This document shows positions 39,211 through 51,200 of a stretch of DNA of 64,000 nucleotides, piece after piece. Numbering within the stretch: position 1 is the first letter of the stretch; each line of letters begins with the position of its first letter. Origin of the DNA: Oscheius onirici (lineage: Eukaryota; Nematoda; Chromadorea; Rhabditida; Rhabditidae); the NCBI GenBank assembly GCA_932521025.1, contig OW051469.1, positions 8,816,398-8,880,397 of the forward strand, given 5' to 3'. The notes under the pieces were generated by a model, which did not search any database, had not been told where the DNA came from, and saw only the letters and a program-made list of their open reading frames with translations. The position numbers and the translations under genes were made by a program.

Positions 39211-40934
39211 ATGGAGGACCGAAGTCTACGAGACTCTCTTCTCGAATGTGTCGACGACTTGGAAGGAATCACAAAACAGGTATGCCGGTTTTTCACCAAA
39301 GTTTCCACAAAAATTGTTCAGATCGTCGAATCGCTGCTGAACAGGGACAAACAGAACAAAGAAGGCGAATCACTAACAAATTTGGCCACTCTTTACGAGG
39401 GAAAGCAGAAAGAAATGAGTAACTTAGCAAAAAGAAGTTAGTTTTTAGATGTTCCTCGTTTTTATCACATATTTTAGTCCCGGAGTTCCAAGAACGCGAA
39501 AAACTCATCCGAGAGCTGAAAGGCTGCGTGGAGCAGCGTGACGAGGTCATAATGCACGTCGAGGAGCTGATACGAGGATCCGAGTTGGCTGTAATGACTT
39601 CCGTCTGCAGAGTAAGCTCTTTTTGTAAATTTGTGACCAATTTCAACGTTTTAGAACGCGAAACGACTCCAATCCGTCCGTCAATCCGAAAGATGCCCAA
39701 TCGACAGCGAAGAACTCATCAAATTCTCTCACCAAATCAGCAGGAATTATTCTATCGCGACGCCGCACTTTTGGAAACTTGGTACTATTTGTTGACACAT
39801 TTTTTAAATTTTTACAAACGTGTAGCTTTTTTCATTCTAACAACTACTTTTAGGCGATGCACAACGACCCTTCCCCATCGAGCCAGAATTTCGGGCTTCC
39901 CGACTCTCGGCTCCCCGATCGGCAGCCACAGCAGCCAATCCCACCAGCAGTACGATTCGTCCAAATGCCGTCGGTCAAATCAGCACACCGCCGGCTCATC
40001 TGGGCCGAATGGCGTCGCCGCTGGTCACAAATCCGGCCGTAATGTCTCACAGAAATTGGGGATCGCCGAGTCCGAGAACAAAGTGAGAGATTTCTATAGA
40101 TTTAATGCAAAAAATTTCAGCTATCCCGGCTCCTCGCCACGTGGAAGACCTCATATGACGACTCCAGGAGGTTCCTCGGTTCGTGGAGCCGAATCGAGTC
40201 CGTTTGGCAGCAAAAAGTATAGCACCGTAAGTTGCTTTTTGAGTAATTCAAAAAATTAAAATATGGAAGCACTGAAGAGACGCCAGTTTTGGCTGTAACA
40301 TGCAGTCACATGTTCTGCTGCTTGTTCAATTTGAGAGTCAGAGACTTTTCGATTGGTATAGTTGAACCAAAAATGTTGACTCTAACAAGCTAGCCAACCT
40401 TTTTCGTAAAAATCATGTTTTGTTCACAGTAGCAGTCTATCTACACAGCAGACTGTTAAGATTAACAAGTCAAAGTAGAGCCTGGATTTTTATCTGACTA
40501 CGCTATGACTGCCTACTACTGGCCAGTACTCTCTCAAGTTTACCCAAATCACCCTTTTCGGTTGAACAACGCGAGCTTTTTAAAACGGCTCTGAAGATCC
40601 AAAATTAGGCTTAATTATGTTTCCTATTTCCCCTCTGCTCATAATTAGCGCAAGTCGGCTTTCTGACTTTTTCCCGGGCTTTTGTCTTTGTCACAATCGT
40701 TAATGACCTTCAAATGTCCAATGATAATCTCTGTCTAGACGCCGTTCGATGGCCTGATAAGCCAGTATACAGCGAAAACCCATACGTATTTTGCAGGATT
40801 CACCCGGAATCTCTTCTCCCAGCATGGCAATTCAAATCCAATCGACGGTGGCTCGACCGATGCAGCAGGTCCGCGATGTCGAGAACATGAGCAGCGGCAG
40901 CAGTGACAGTTCCAGTAGCGATGACGAGAGTTAA
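39211..40934 (+). CDS. mdt-4: Mediator of RNA polymerase II transcription subunit 4
   Basis: Seven exons (39211-39279, 39322-39436, 39478-39611, 39655-39781, 39854-40082, 40121-40226, 40797-40934) give 305 residues. The N-terminal half is coiled coil (ESLLNRDKQNKEGESLTNLA; EREKLIRELKGCVEQ). The MED4 signature follows: ELIKFSHQISRNYSIATPHF, then QRPFPIEPEFRASRL. The C terminus is Ser/Pro/Gly-rich and ends in a Ser-Asp run (SSSSDDES). MED4 is a middle-module subunit linking the Mediator head and tail. The last intron is 570 bases. AATAAA lies 45 bases after the stop, and the MMACHC start codon only 124 bases after it. Confidence 0.88.
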
Positions 40935-41057
40935 AAGTGTAACCTATTTTTTGGCCTAACTTCTCCACATTCGGCGGGTAATAAAATATGTATTTAGATA
41001 GTTTTTTGTGTGTAAAGTGACGTAAAGTCGAATTCTACCTTTTTTTTAAACAAGTTT
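40935..41057 (+). promoter_or_regulatory. Possible operon junction, MED4 to MMACHC
   Basis: AATAAA at 40980-40985, then about 70 bases, then TTTTTTTTAAACAAG three bases before the next ATG. This spacing between a polyadenylation signal and an acceptor without donor is typical of nematode SL2-type operon junctions. Trans-splicing itself cannot be seen from genomic DNA. Confidence 0.5.
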
Positions 41058-42604
41058 ATGGGAACTTTGCATATTATAGACATGCCACTAGTGAGAGAAG
41101 AAGACGTCTTTCGGATCAAAAAATTCGTCGACCGACATCTGCCGAAGGAGGACGGATTCGAGTCGCATCTTTTCCAGGTTTGTGGCCAATATTCAGAGTA
41201 TTTTTTTTTTCAATTCTACAATAAGAAACGCCTGGGCTTATACTAGTTTATTATATACAGTCTACATGACAGAGTGAGAGAGATTAGAGTCGAGGCTGTC
41301 GTTGGTCTCTCCTCGAGTCTCCTCTGCGGCCCTTATAGTCGGCCATGACTCAGCTCTGAAACATATGTTGTCATAACTATTTCGGAGAAGACTCTCTCGG
41401 GTTGAGACGACCAAGTCTCAGACCCTTACACTACCACCAAAAAAACGCGACACAAAATTTAGCCTGTGGACCTATATTGTCTCGAAACAGTTCAGTCAAT
41501 CTAGCTAAAATTTCCTTTTCAGCTCGGCGACTACAACGAATCAGTCTCGTCCGATTTCCACCTAAACGTTGATCCGAGGGCTATTGGTCTCCTGATTCTC
41601 AGCACTCCGGCCATGTTTGATGTCTCCTTCCGTCGCTGGGTCGGCGACAAGAGCCTCGAACTTGGCTCTCTCGAAAAGCTGGCCGAGGAATTCACGTCGC
41701 CTATACAAGAATTCATGGCCGATCGATTGGAGCCCGTTTTGGAGGTACTTTCACGCTTTTTGGACCTTTTCAACGCAAAAATGTAGAATCTGACGGTGCC
41801 GTTCGAACTTTTTCACGATCACTCGCTGTGGCCGAGCAGGAAGCCCAAGATTTTGATGCAGACCTGTGGACATGTTTCGGGTTAGTTTTCCTCCAATTTT
41901 GGCACGTTTTGACTAAAAATCATGGTTGAACGCTGCTGGAAGTAGACTTTTCGGATCAAATTCAAATGAAACTGATATCCTGGTAGACTGTTAGGAACCG
42001 CGATCTTTCAGGAGCAGCCTTCTACTATCAGCCCCAATTCCTGGCGACGGAAGACTGGCCGCCGGCCGGAGTCATGGATAATAACTCGGTCAGTCCCATG
42101 CCTCCTTCCTACTAACCAATGTTTGTTACCCTCAAATAACTTAATTGTAAACGTATTTTTCCAGAAATTCATCGGTCTCAGCCTGCATCCGACCTACGGC
42201 GGTCATTTTGCCTTCCGCTCAGTCCTCATCTTTCCCGAGACGCTGGTAGAAAAGCTGACGGTGGCGAGACCAATCTCCATCTTGAAGTCGGACGAGGAAG
42301 CTCGAGAAGCCCTGGAGAAGTTTAATTTTTCGTGGCGGGACTCTGGATTTAGGTAAGAGGTTTTTTTTCTTACAATTAGGTTTGTTTTGGAAAAGCCCGT
42401 CAATCAGTTTTTCTGCCGGTTTTTTTTAGCTCGGGAAGCTCCGAAAATGAAAATAATGTCACTTCTGGTGCTTCACAAATAGACCGTTTTTTCAGAGACT
42501 TTGGCAGCCCGAAGATTCGCTATTCGCAGACACAGGTCGAATTCTTTGGCAAACCGCCAGCCGAGAGATGGCAGGTTCTCAAGAAGTGGTTCCGTGAACA
42601 GTAG
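41058..42604 (+). CDS. cblc-1: MMACHC-like cyanocobalamin reductase / alkylcobalamin dealkylase
   Basis: Six exons (41058-41177, 41523-41744, 41787-41880, 42012-42088, 42165-42352, 42496-42604) give 269 residues. Family marks: LLILSTPAMFDVSF; PKILMQTCGHVSGAAFYYQ, the cobalamin-binding His/Ala/Tyr region; LHPTYGGHFAFRSVLIFP; and EALEKFNFSWRDSGFRD. The protein strips the upper ligand of cobalamins in the cytosol and passes the cofactor to methionine synthase and methylmalonyl-CoA mutase. All introns have clean GT...AG ends. It is likely co-transcribed with MED4. Confidence 0.9.
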
Positions 42605-43742
42605 AAGGCCCTCGTTTTAACAGCATTTTTCTCCTCGATCTGTCATTTTACCTCCTTCCCGCTACTATTTGCCCCGTCTTGTCATATCAAAATAGCCATG
42701 GAAATTGTACAAAAAACTTAGGTAGACAGTATTAAATAATGAGATTTTTGACCTCAGTTTTCTCCGGTGTTGGTTTTCTTCGATATTTGCCCCCAAAAAC
42801 ATGTGATATCTTTCATTTCCCTTTTTGCTCAAAATATACAGAAAAGAAAAGAATTTATATTTTTGTTGTGTTGCTTGATGAGAAAACACTGGTTCAAAAC
42901 CAGAGTTGGTACTTATTATTTTTTTTGGCGGAAAGTATGGAAAAATATCTGAATTGCTCGAAAAAAATGAATCATTTTGGTGGTGAATCATCACTGTCAG
43001 TATTTCGGTCATTTCTCCTTTTTCTTTTCTCCAATTTTCCGTTTATTTTCTAGACGGAAATGGAAAATTAAACGAAAAATTATACTTTTCCCAGAAAAGC
43101 CGTAATCTCAAAAATACTCGTTTTTCCTCAAAGTTAAAAAAGCAACAAGTTCATATATTCTCGATAAATGAACATGAGAAACATTGGAAAACTCGTAAAA
43201 AATCCGAAACATTAAACCTCCACTCCACAAGGTCAAAAGTGGATATTTTTTCGTTGAAACGACTGAAAAAAAGAGCGTATGAAAACTATAGCGAAGATGG
43301 CTCAATTTAACCTCATTTTCTGATCTAAACATTGGCGATAACAGCCGTTGCGGTTTTCCCCTAAACGATTCGTAAAAAACACTAAAATAGACTACCCTTT
43401 TGTGCCCTTCCAGATAAGCACCGACTTCATAAACCACACTCGCTATTCCAGCTAGAAAACGAGCCCATTTTATGGGTTCCAATCTCTAAAAATAGCTCCC
43501 CGGATTCCTGGTACAGGAAAGACAAAAAAGCTCTAAACTGATTGACTTTGAGCCTACAAAATAACCTTTTTCTGGTTTTTGGAGGAAGGGCTCCAAATCT
43601 TCCGTTTATGGAATTAAAAAAGAAGCAGGAGGAGGGGCAGCTGTCAACACTCGCTGCCGAAAGTGTCGCGCATACTAATCTTAACCGCTTATCGTGTGGC
43701 TGGTAGCCCTCTGATTCCCGCTCTCTGGTCTCTCTATATTCT
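42605..43742. other. Intergenic, AT-rich
   Basis: No supported gene. A 124-codon minus-strand frame (43108-43482) has no splice context or recognisable domain and is probably chance. Long A/T runs throughout. Confidence 0.45.
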
Positions 43743-44742
43743 ATGACTACTGTGCTAGATTTTGAGACGAAGAGCTCCTTCTGGTCCTCGGGACAGAGAA
43801 CGAGAGCTGATACGCTTCACAGCAATGTGGGGCTGAACTTTAGTAGGAGGGAACCGCGGCTGGGAAGGGTAGGTGCTTCGTTTGTGGAAGAGTTTTGTTT
43901 TGGGATACATCTGGAAGAAGTTCAGCTTTGAAAGAACCGCAATTGATGTGCAAGGCAATCAGAAAGGTTCTATTTTTATCGTAACCAAGTTTGGTATGGG
44001 CCTAGCCAAATTTTTTGGATAGGAAAACAGTAAATTTCGAACAAATTGGTTGCTCTTTGAAGCAAGATGAAACCATTGCATGTTGTTCCCCCTAGCTTTT
44101 CTCAGGAAGAGTATAAATTCCAATCATTTTACTGACATGTACCTGAACGACTATGTTTTTCATCAAAACTAACGCAACTCCAGAGCATTTGTGTGCCTAA
44201 AGTCAGGTATGGCTAAGCTGGCAGGAAAAAGTCGCGTAGATAAGTCTGATCCAACGTTTTGGTTCTGAAGCTGTTACTGCAAAGCGTTCTAAACAAAATT
44301 CACTGTTGTACATAAGAAAAACTCAAGAATCCCTCCCCCCGAATGAAACTTTGGAATGTTCTCAATAACTGTCAAGTAACCAGTTCTCCTGTACTTTTTC
44401 GGTCCCGTCTTTGTTTTCCGGTTTCGTTTCAAGCTTCTAGAAGAAGTGTTTGTTTATGACCAACAAGGATTAGTCGCCTTATTACGAAAATCACTTCTAC
44501 AATCTTCCAGGCCAAAAAAATGCTGAAAAGGGTACGAAAATGGCGAAATTTCAACCCTCCACGTAGTCACTTTTGTTTGCTCGGAACATTAACGATAATA
44601 GGTTCTGCCTTTTTTTGATGAAGAACTTGGCGAGATCGATGCGTCGACGGGGGCCTGCGCATGGCTGGATATTCCGCCACTGATTGACGAGCGGCTAAGA
44701 AAAGAGAGAAAAACGTCTTCGCCCGCCTTCTTCCAGTCTTAA
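43743..44742 (+). CDS. Small unidentified two-exon protein
   Basis: Exon 43743-43868 (42 codons, start MTTVLDFETKSSFW) ends at donor AAGG/GTAGGTG. Exon 44602-44742 begins after AACGATAATAG and ends TAA; they join in phase 0 to 88 residues. The second exon has good codon character and an amphipathic acidic/basic pattern (FDEELGEIDAS, then IDERLRKERK). A further exon may lie in the 733-base intron. Upstream DNA (TCTCTCTATATTCT) is pyrimidine-rich. No family recognised. Confidence 0.45.
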
Positions 44743-45260
44743 ATTGGGTCAATTTCAATGTCTAGCTGATTCGTAGCCCATAAATTCGATAAAAAGATGA
44801 ATAATCAGGTAAAAGTAGACGCTTTTTAGAGCAGAACGCTGTAAAAGTGTTTTGTTAGGTGAGGGGAGCTTTCAGTCATTTTTAGTGTAAATCTTTGGGG
44901 AAAAGCCGAAGCAGGTGTTTTTAGAGCGAAAGTACAGAAGAAGGGGCCATTTTTCCATTTGACTAAATTATGTCGTTTTTTGAAAATATCTCGTAGAGAT
45001 ATCTAAACAGTTTGATTTCGAGCAAACATGAACTGGTTTTATCTTTCTTTTTTCGTCCAAAATTCTGTAGAAATGCTGAAACATGTATTTTGCTGGAGAG
45101 AATGAGTATGAAAACAAGCAGTTTATAAATTTTTTTTCTGTAGAAATACGTGAATTTTCAGCTCGATAGGAACGACAACGAGCAAGGCTTCTCGCACTAC
45201 GTTGACTGGAACTACATCTGCTGTCTATCCAGCTGGAGAGAGCTGAAGAGAAGTGCTGAG

Positions 45261-48200
45261 ATGAATGGGCTCTGCTGCTGTACGCCGTGTAAACCGAGGC
45301 GGGTCTTTTATAACTTTGTCTCATTGGAATAACTAGCCATTTACAACGAAACAGTTCCATTTTATCCATTTATAAGGAAACACAACATTCTATCGCTTTA
45401 ATCCGGTTTAGTCCTGAATTTTACCGGAACCTATAAAATTTAGCTCAAAATTTCACTGAGAAGAACCAAAATAAGCCATTTTCAAGCTACAATTTCCAGA
45501 TATCGCCGTCTAGTGGATTCAATCTATCCACGCAGCATCACAGATGGACTTATTTCTGCCAACATGCAGAAGCTTACCTTCTACGCCATCTCGCATCCGG
45601 AAAAACTCGAACGGATCGGAGAATATCTCGTCATGCGACTTTCTCGCGATCTCAGTCGACAGCGATTCGTACAAGTACAGGTACTGTTTTTTCGTGTTTC
45701 CCCAAATTTTTACATTTTTTCCAGATTGCCGTGGAGGCGATGGATCAGCTGCTGCAGTCGTGTCACGGCTCTCCCAGTCTGCCTCAATTTATCGACAATC
45801 ACCTAAAAATGGTCCAGAAGCTTTTGGAGAGCGGAAATGCAAAAATGGAGGTAGTTTTTTTAAATTTTAAAGCCTAAAATAGCACTTTTTATGCTAAAAC
45901 CGTGTTTTTAGCAACTGGCGACAAATTCCTTCACGACATTCTCAAATATCGAGGAGAACAGCCCGAGCTACAATCGACAGTACGATTTTTTCATATCCAA
46001 GTTCTCCCAAATGTGTCACGGACCGTATGGAGAACATTCGCGGCCGATGAGACGGGCAGGGCTTAGAGGATTGACAGGTTTGTCCTTTTTTTTAGGTCTT
46101 GAAGTTCCTTGATGTGAGTTTTTTTTGTAGAAACGGGTTCTTTTTTTCCTGCCGAGCCTGTGGCGCTAGCTCGACTAAACAGCGAAACTTGTGGCGTCAA
46201 AAATCCCCCTATGATTGCTCTCTCGAAAAACGCAAAAACTTTACTTCGTAGAACGAAACAACGGCTCGAAAAGTGCTATGAAAGTTAGGTATGTGATGCT
46301 AAAATCTTTTCATTTTGATGCCATTTCGGTTGGTTTCGAGGACCATTTCAACCAATTTCACACACAAGTTTAACAATTAGCTGCGTATTCTTTGCTAAAT
46401 ATCCCATTTTTTACTTGGAGGTTGATGAAAATGGTCTCCAAACGAGTGAATATCGGTTACGGTCTCATCCTCTAAATTCTAATCAATTAGCTCAGCTATA
46501 AAATCCATTTTTAGGCGTCGTCTGGAAGTCCGGCAGTGACGATTTCCATCCAAATATCTGGGAGCAGCAGCACATGGACAAGATTGTGCCCTCAATTCTC
46601 TACAATCTCCAAGAACCCGACGACGATGAGCTCAGCGGTAAGGCGAATCGTTCGCGAAGCGTCTTTGACGGCGCCTTTGCCGACGATCAAGCCCAAGATG
46701 ACACCTTTTTAACGCCGAAAAATCTCGCGGATCGGTGTTTGCGAGAACTCATGGGCAAGGCCAGTTTTGGAAGTCTGCGGGCAGTTATGGAGCCCGTTTT
46801 GAAGCACATGGACCTCCATGGACAGTGGACTCCGCCGCCGAAATTTGCCATTCACGTCTTCCGCGCCATCATCTACAGTATACAAAACCAGAACAGCTAC
46901 TTTGTTATACAGGTAAGGATTCCGATTTAAGCCTGAAAATTGAATTTAGGAACTGATCAACCATCTGGATAGCATGAGCTCTGCCAACGCGGCTATTCGC
47001 ATAGGAATCGCGACGGTGCTGTCAAATATTGTGAGCATTGCCGGCACCAGTATTGGTTAGTTGTTGGAGCTATTTTCCGAAAATCTGAAAAGTTTTCGTT
47101 GGCGAAATACGTCGCAAAACCAGGTGCTCAGAGTGTAGATTTGAGAACATAATGGAAAAAATTTGCACGAAACTGCCCCGTTTAGACAGAAGTTTAGGGA
47201 TTTGTTGCTATAAACCCGACTCGCATTTTGCTTAACTATCTCATTTTTTGAAAGGAATTCAACAGACTTTGAAGCTTTTTGCATTAGGTTTTTTTGCAAC
47301 TAAGAGAGGATGTTCAGACGAAGCTTGTTATCCCAAATTTGTGGTCGAATGAGCCGTCAGATTTGTATTCTTCTATTTCAGGTCCCCTACTGCTGTCCAT
47401 TTTCAACTCTCTCCTAAAGCATCTCCGTACTTCCGTCGATTTCGAGCGCTGTGGCAAGTGCCGCGACGGGGAAGCTGAAAAGATGTACCAAGAAGCACTG
47501 ATAAATGCTATGGGAGATTTCGCCAATGCTCTGCCCGACTACCAGAAGGTCAGCAATACTATTTTTATCCAAAAAAAATACTTTTGTTTTTCTTCAAAAA
47601 TCACCAAGTTTCAAAATTCCAGGTAGAAATGATGATGTTTACGGTGGCCAACATCCCATCCCTCGACGAAAAACAAACAAAACAAGGAGACGAATTTCTA
47701 CAGCACGTTCTGGTCAAAACGCTGCTAAAAGTTGCCACAAAGTACAAAACGGCCTATTTGGCGACCGTCTTCACCGAATCCTTCCTGAATACGCTTATAA
47801 AGCTGGCTCTCGTCGCCGATCCGCAAGTTCGTCTCGGGACGCAGAAGATTTTTCATACGCTCCTTGACAGGTACCCTTTTTGGTCATCTGAATTTAAAAC
47901 AAATTCAGACACGACAATCTGCCCCACTTGAAGCATCTCAAGTACGTACTGGACGTTTCCGACGTCCAGCTGACGGTGGAAAAGTGCTCGAGAGCCGATC
48001 AGATGTTCATCCGAAAGAATATTTACGAGATTACGCAGATGCTTTACAGGTTTGCATCTTCACATTTTTTTCAGAGGCGAAGCTATAATTTATGTTCTTT
48101 TCAATCCGGCTCACAATCGAGCTCACACAGGGTAAATCTTAAAGCTGACTACTACATGTTCAAACGGACAAGAAGATTCGAACAAGAGAGAAGACGTCGA

Positions 48201-51200
48201 TTGATTTACATTTATTGCTCGGTTCAGAGTCCCAAGACGTTCTCCTTGAAGTACGCTGCCGAGGCAAAGGGAAAGGCCTTCCTAGCGAGCTGGATACGCG
48301 TCAGCGGCTTCTTCGGGCCGGAGCGGTCCTTTTCCGAGATGGAGAGAGCCGTCTGCAGGTCCGGCTGCTCCTTCTCCCACTCGAAGCGGTCCAGAAAGCT
48401 GCCCTTGACGCGTTTGAGTCCGCTGAGACATTCCGTGTAGAGTCCGTGGTAGTCGGGACGTTCGTCGAAGCGAGCAGCCGAGAGGTACTTGTGGACGGCC
48501 AGGAATTCGCCGGGAGAGCCACGAACCAGCGTCTCCGGATCGGTGCTCTCCTTCTCGGTCCAGATTTCGCGCTCGTCCTGCATCCGACTCCAGGGCAAGC
48601 CGCGATGAAGTTCGATGAGCATGTAGAGCCAGGACCAGAGATCGTCGATGCGACACTGCTCCTTCCTGCAGTGCACGTTGATGCTGCAGTAGCGCGGAGT
48701 GCCGCGGAAGAGCTGGTCCCCGTCACGAGCTCGACGTAGTCCGACTTTGCCTTTTTCGTCCTTGGCTGTGAAGGCACGAACCATGCCGTAGTCGATGAGG
48801 TAGATTATACGGGTGTCTCGACCAACTCCGCCCATCATGCAGTTGCCTGGAAGAAAGAGGGTTACGTAGAGAGTGACACAAAGCGTGTAGGTATCTAGAA
48901 AAGACGAGTCAAGTCAGGAAACTAAGAGGTTGCTTTTGATTGCCCTGTACTGTTATAAGTAGGTAGTTTGTCTGAATCTAATACTGCTGGCTCTTAACTA
49001 ACTTTTACTCTCTGGTTCCTAGTCCTAGTACCTACCACGGACAGCTCTTTTTAATAGCACTGGCTCTTGCCTGATTCTCTCCGTCTCCGTAAAAAAACTG
49101 AACAAACCCGGCTTGATATCACGATGAACGTAGCCAATCTCATGGAGCTGCTTGATGGCGTAGAGACTGGAGATGCCGATACGAAGAGTTGTGCTTTCGG
49201 AGAAGGCTTTGCCGGCATCCCTCTTGAGACTCATCAGATCGCGCGAACACAAAGTCATCACCATGAAATTGTATTTGTCCCTCTTTCCGGAATCCAGTAG
49301 CTTGACCGAATGGGGAGCCGTTTTCAGCTGCTGCAGGACGAAGACTTCGAGCTTCAGGACACCACCCTCGGTCAGATCGTCTTCCACTTTCATCGCGGCG
49401 AAGTAGTTCTTCCTCTTCTTGTCCACGACCTTGTAGACGGCTCCCATGCCTCCCTCTCCGAGCTTCTTGCAGACGCGCCAGCGGCCAGCGACTGTCTTAC
49501 CTTCGCGGAAGTCCTTCAGCTGCTCCTGTTGTTCTGGCATCGCTCCAGATGGCTAGCAGAGTCAATTGACAAAGTTTGATTGATTACGAAAAAGAACTTT
49601 TCTAGTTTTCAAAGAAACTCCAAACTTCTATTATTGCAAAGTTTTCTATTGCTTTCTAGAGGGAAAAAACTAATTGATAGAAGCTGTAAGTTCTTCAAAA
49701 TTAGCTTCGCATTGTTTACTTTTTGCTATTTTCTGTTCAAATTTTACCTGCGGCTCTTGAAACGATAAAAAACGATGTCCATATGGTCGTTTTCAACTGT
49801 AGAAATTTTGAGCGAATAACTGAAAAAAAAAACTATCTAAAGTTGAGCGATTCAAGTGAGGCGATCCTGATCTTTCAAAATTTCAATGTTTCCTCATTAA
49901 AGGGCCAATTTCCAGATCAGTGACCTTGGTAGTCGAGAACCACTACCTGCACAAGCAGATGGACTCTATCCAATGCACGATGAATCTGTTCTGTATCGAA
50001 GTTGGCTCTGACGAATGTCTCATCGAGCTCTTCCGACTGGCTCTAGCCCTCCAATCTGTAGCCAACGACGAACAGGCCGAAATTGGTGTCGGGAAGCGCA
50101 TGGCCATGCATAATTTAGTCGCCAAGTACATGAATCTTTCCGCTCAGCTAATGGCCAATCCGGCGCTTTGTCAACACGTTCAGCAGGTATTTTTTCAAGA
50201 CTTTTAACCAAAAAAAAAACGACATTTTCAGGTCGTATCCAATAGGGCCAATCGACTCCCGGCCGGTCTAAATCTGCTGCAGGAGACTGAAGAAAAAATA
50301 ATTGTCGATATGTCCAGTGCCGATTTAATCGAAGCCATGCAGCCGGAAGGACTCCTTTTTGAGAAGAATGACATTGCTGAAGCTTTAAAGGTTTGGTTTT
50401 TGGTTTAAAATTAACGTAAAATGAGTTTAGGCCAGTGGGAAGGATGCATCTCGTCTGCTCGTGCCCTTTTATCTACAAAATACGACGACATCGTCGTCAG
50501 TCGAACAGTCACCGTGTGAAGACGAAGCCGATGGAGTAGGAAAGAAAACGAGTGGAGGTTGGTGTTTTTTCAACTAAGTTCGTATAGAATGATACCGTAA
50601 CCTTGCTCTATTCATTTCGAGACTCTTTGACACCAATTTCTCACAAAAATAGATACTTTGGAGAGAATACGCATATAAATGTACCAGGTTACGGTAGCTG
50701 ATAATGTTCCGAATAGAAAATGGAGCCGGTTCAGTTCATTTTGAAGGTAATCGCTTATTACGGTAGCTTTAGTTATCCTAAAAAAGATGTTCGGATACAA
50801 TCAGGGTGCGAAAGTACCGTATACTCGAAAGTCGAAAGTAGCGCGCCAACTCTTAACCATAGACGTCGATACTCAAGAGGATTTGAAAATCAGCTGCGTA
50901 TCGGGCCAATGTTTAAAAGTTGGTGCGCGACCGTGGCGGCTTTCGAGTATACGGTACTTTCGCACATCCCTGGATACGATACACTTTTGACCATAAAAGT
51001 ATGGAAAATACGGATGCCCTGAAACTCTGTTCCGTTCGCTTTTCCAAGCTGTGTTAATTTTATTTATTTATTTCTATGAATTGGACATAGGCGAAATGTT
51101 GAAAGGGGAGAAAGGGAAATGAGGCTGTATGGAAAGTATAGGGCCATAAAAGGGGTGGCCGGAGGAAAACGATATTGGAATTTGGGGTATAATTAAACGC

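Noticed and set aside
43108-43482. 124-codon minus-strand frame
   Set aside because: AT-rich, no splice context, no domain and poor codon character; likely chance.
48215-48739. 174-codon plus-strand frame
   Set aside because: Antisense shadow of the nested kinase exon, which has unmistakable kinase motifs.
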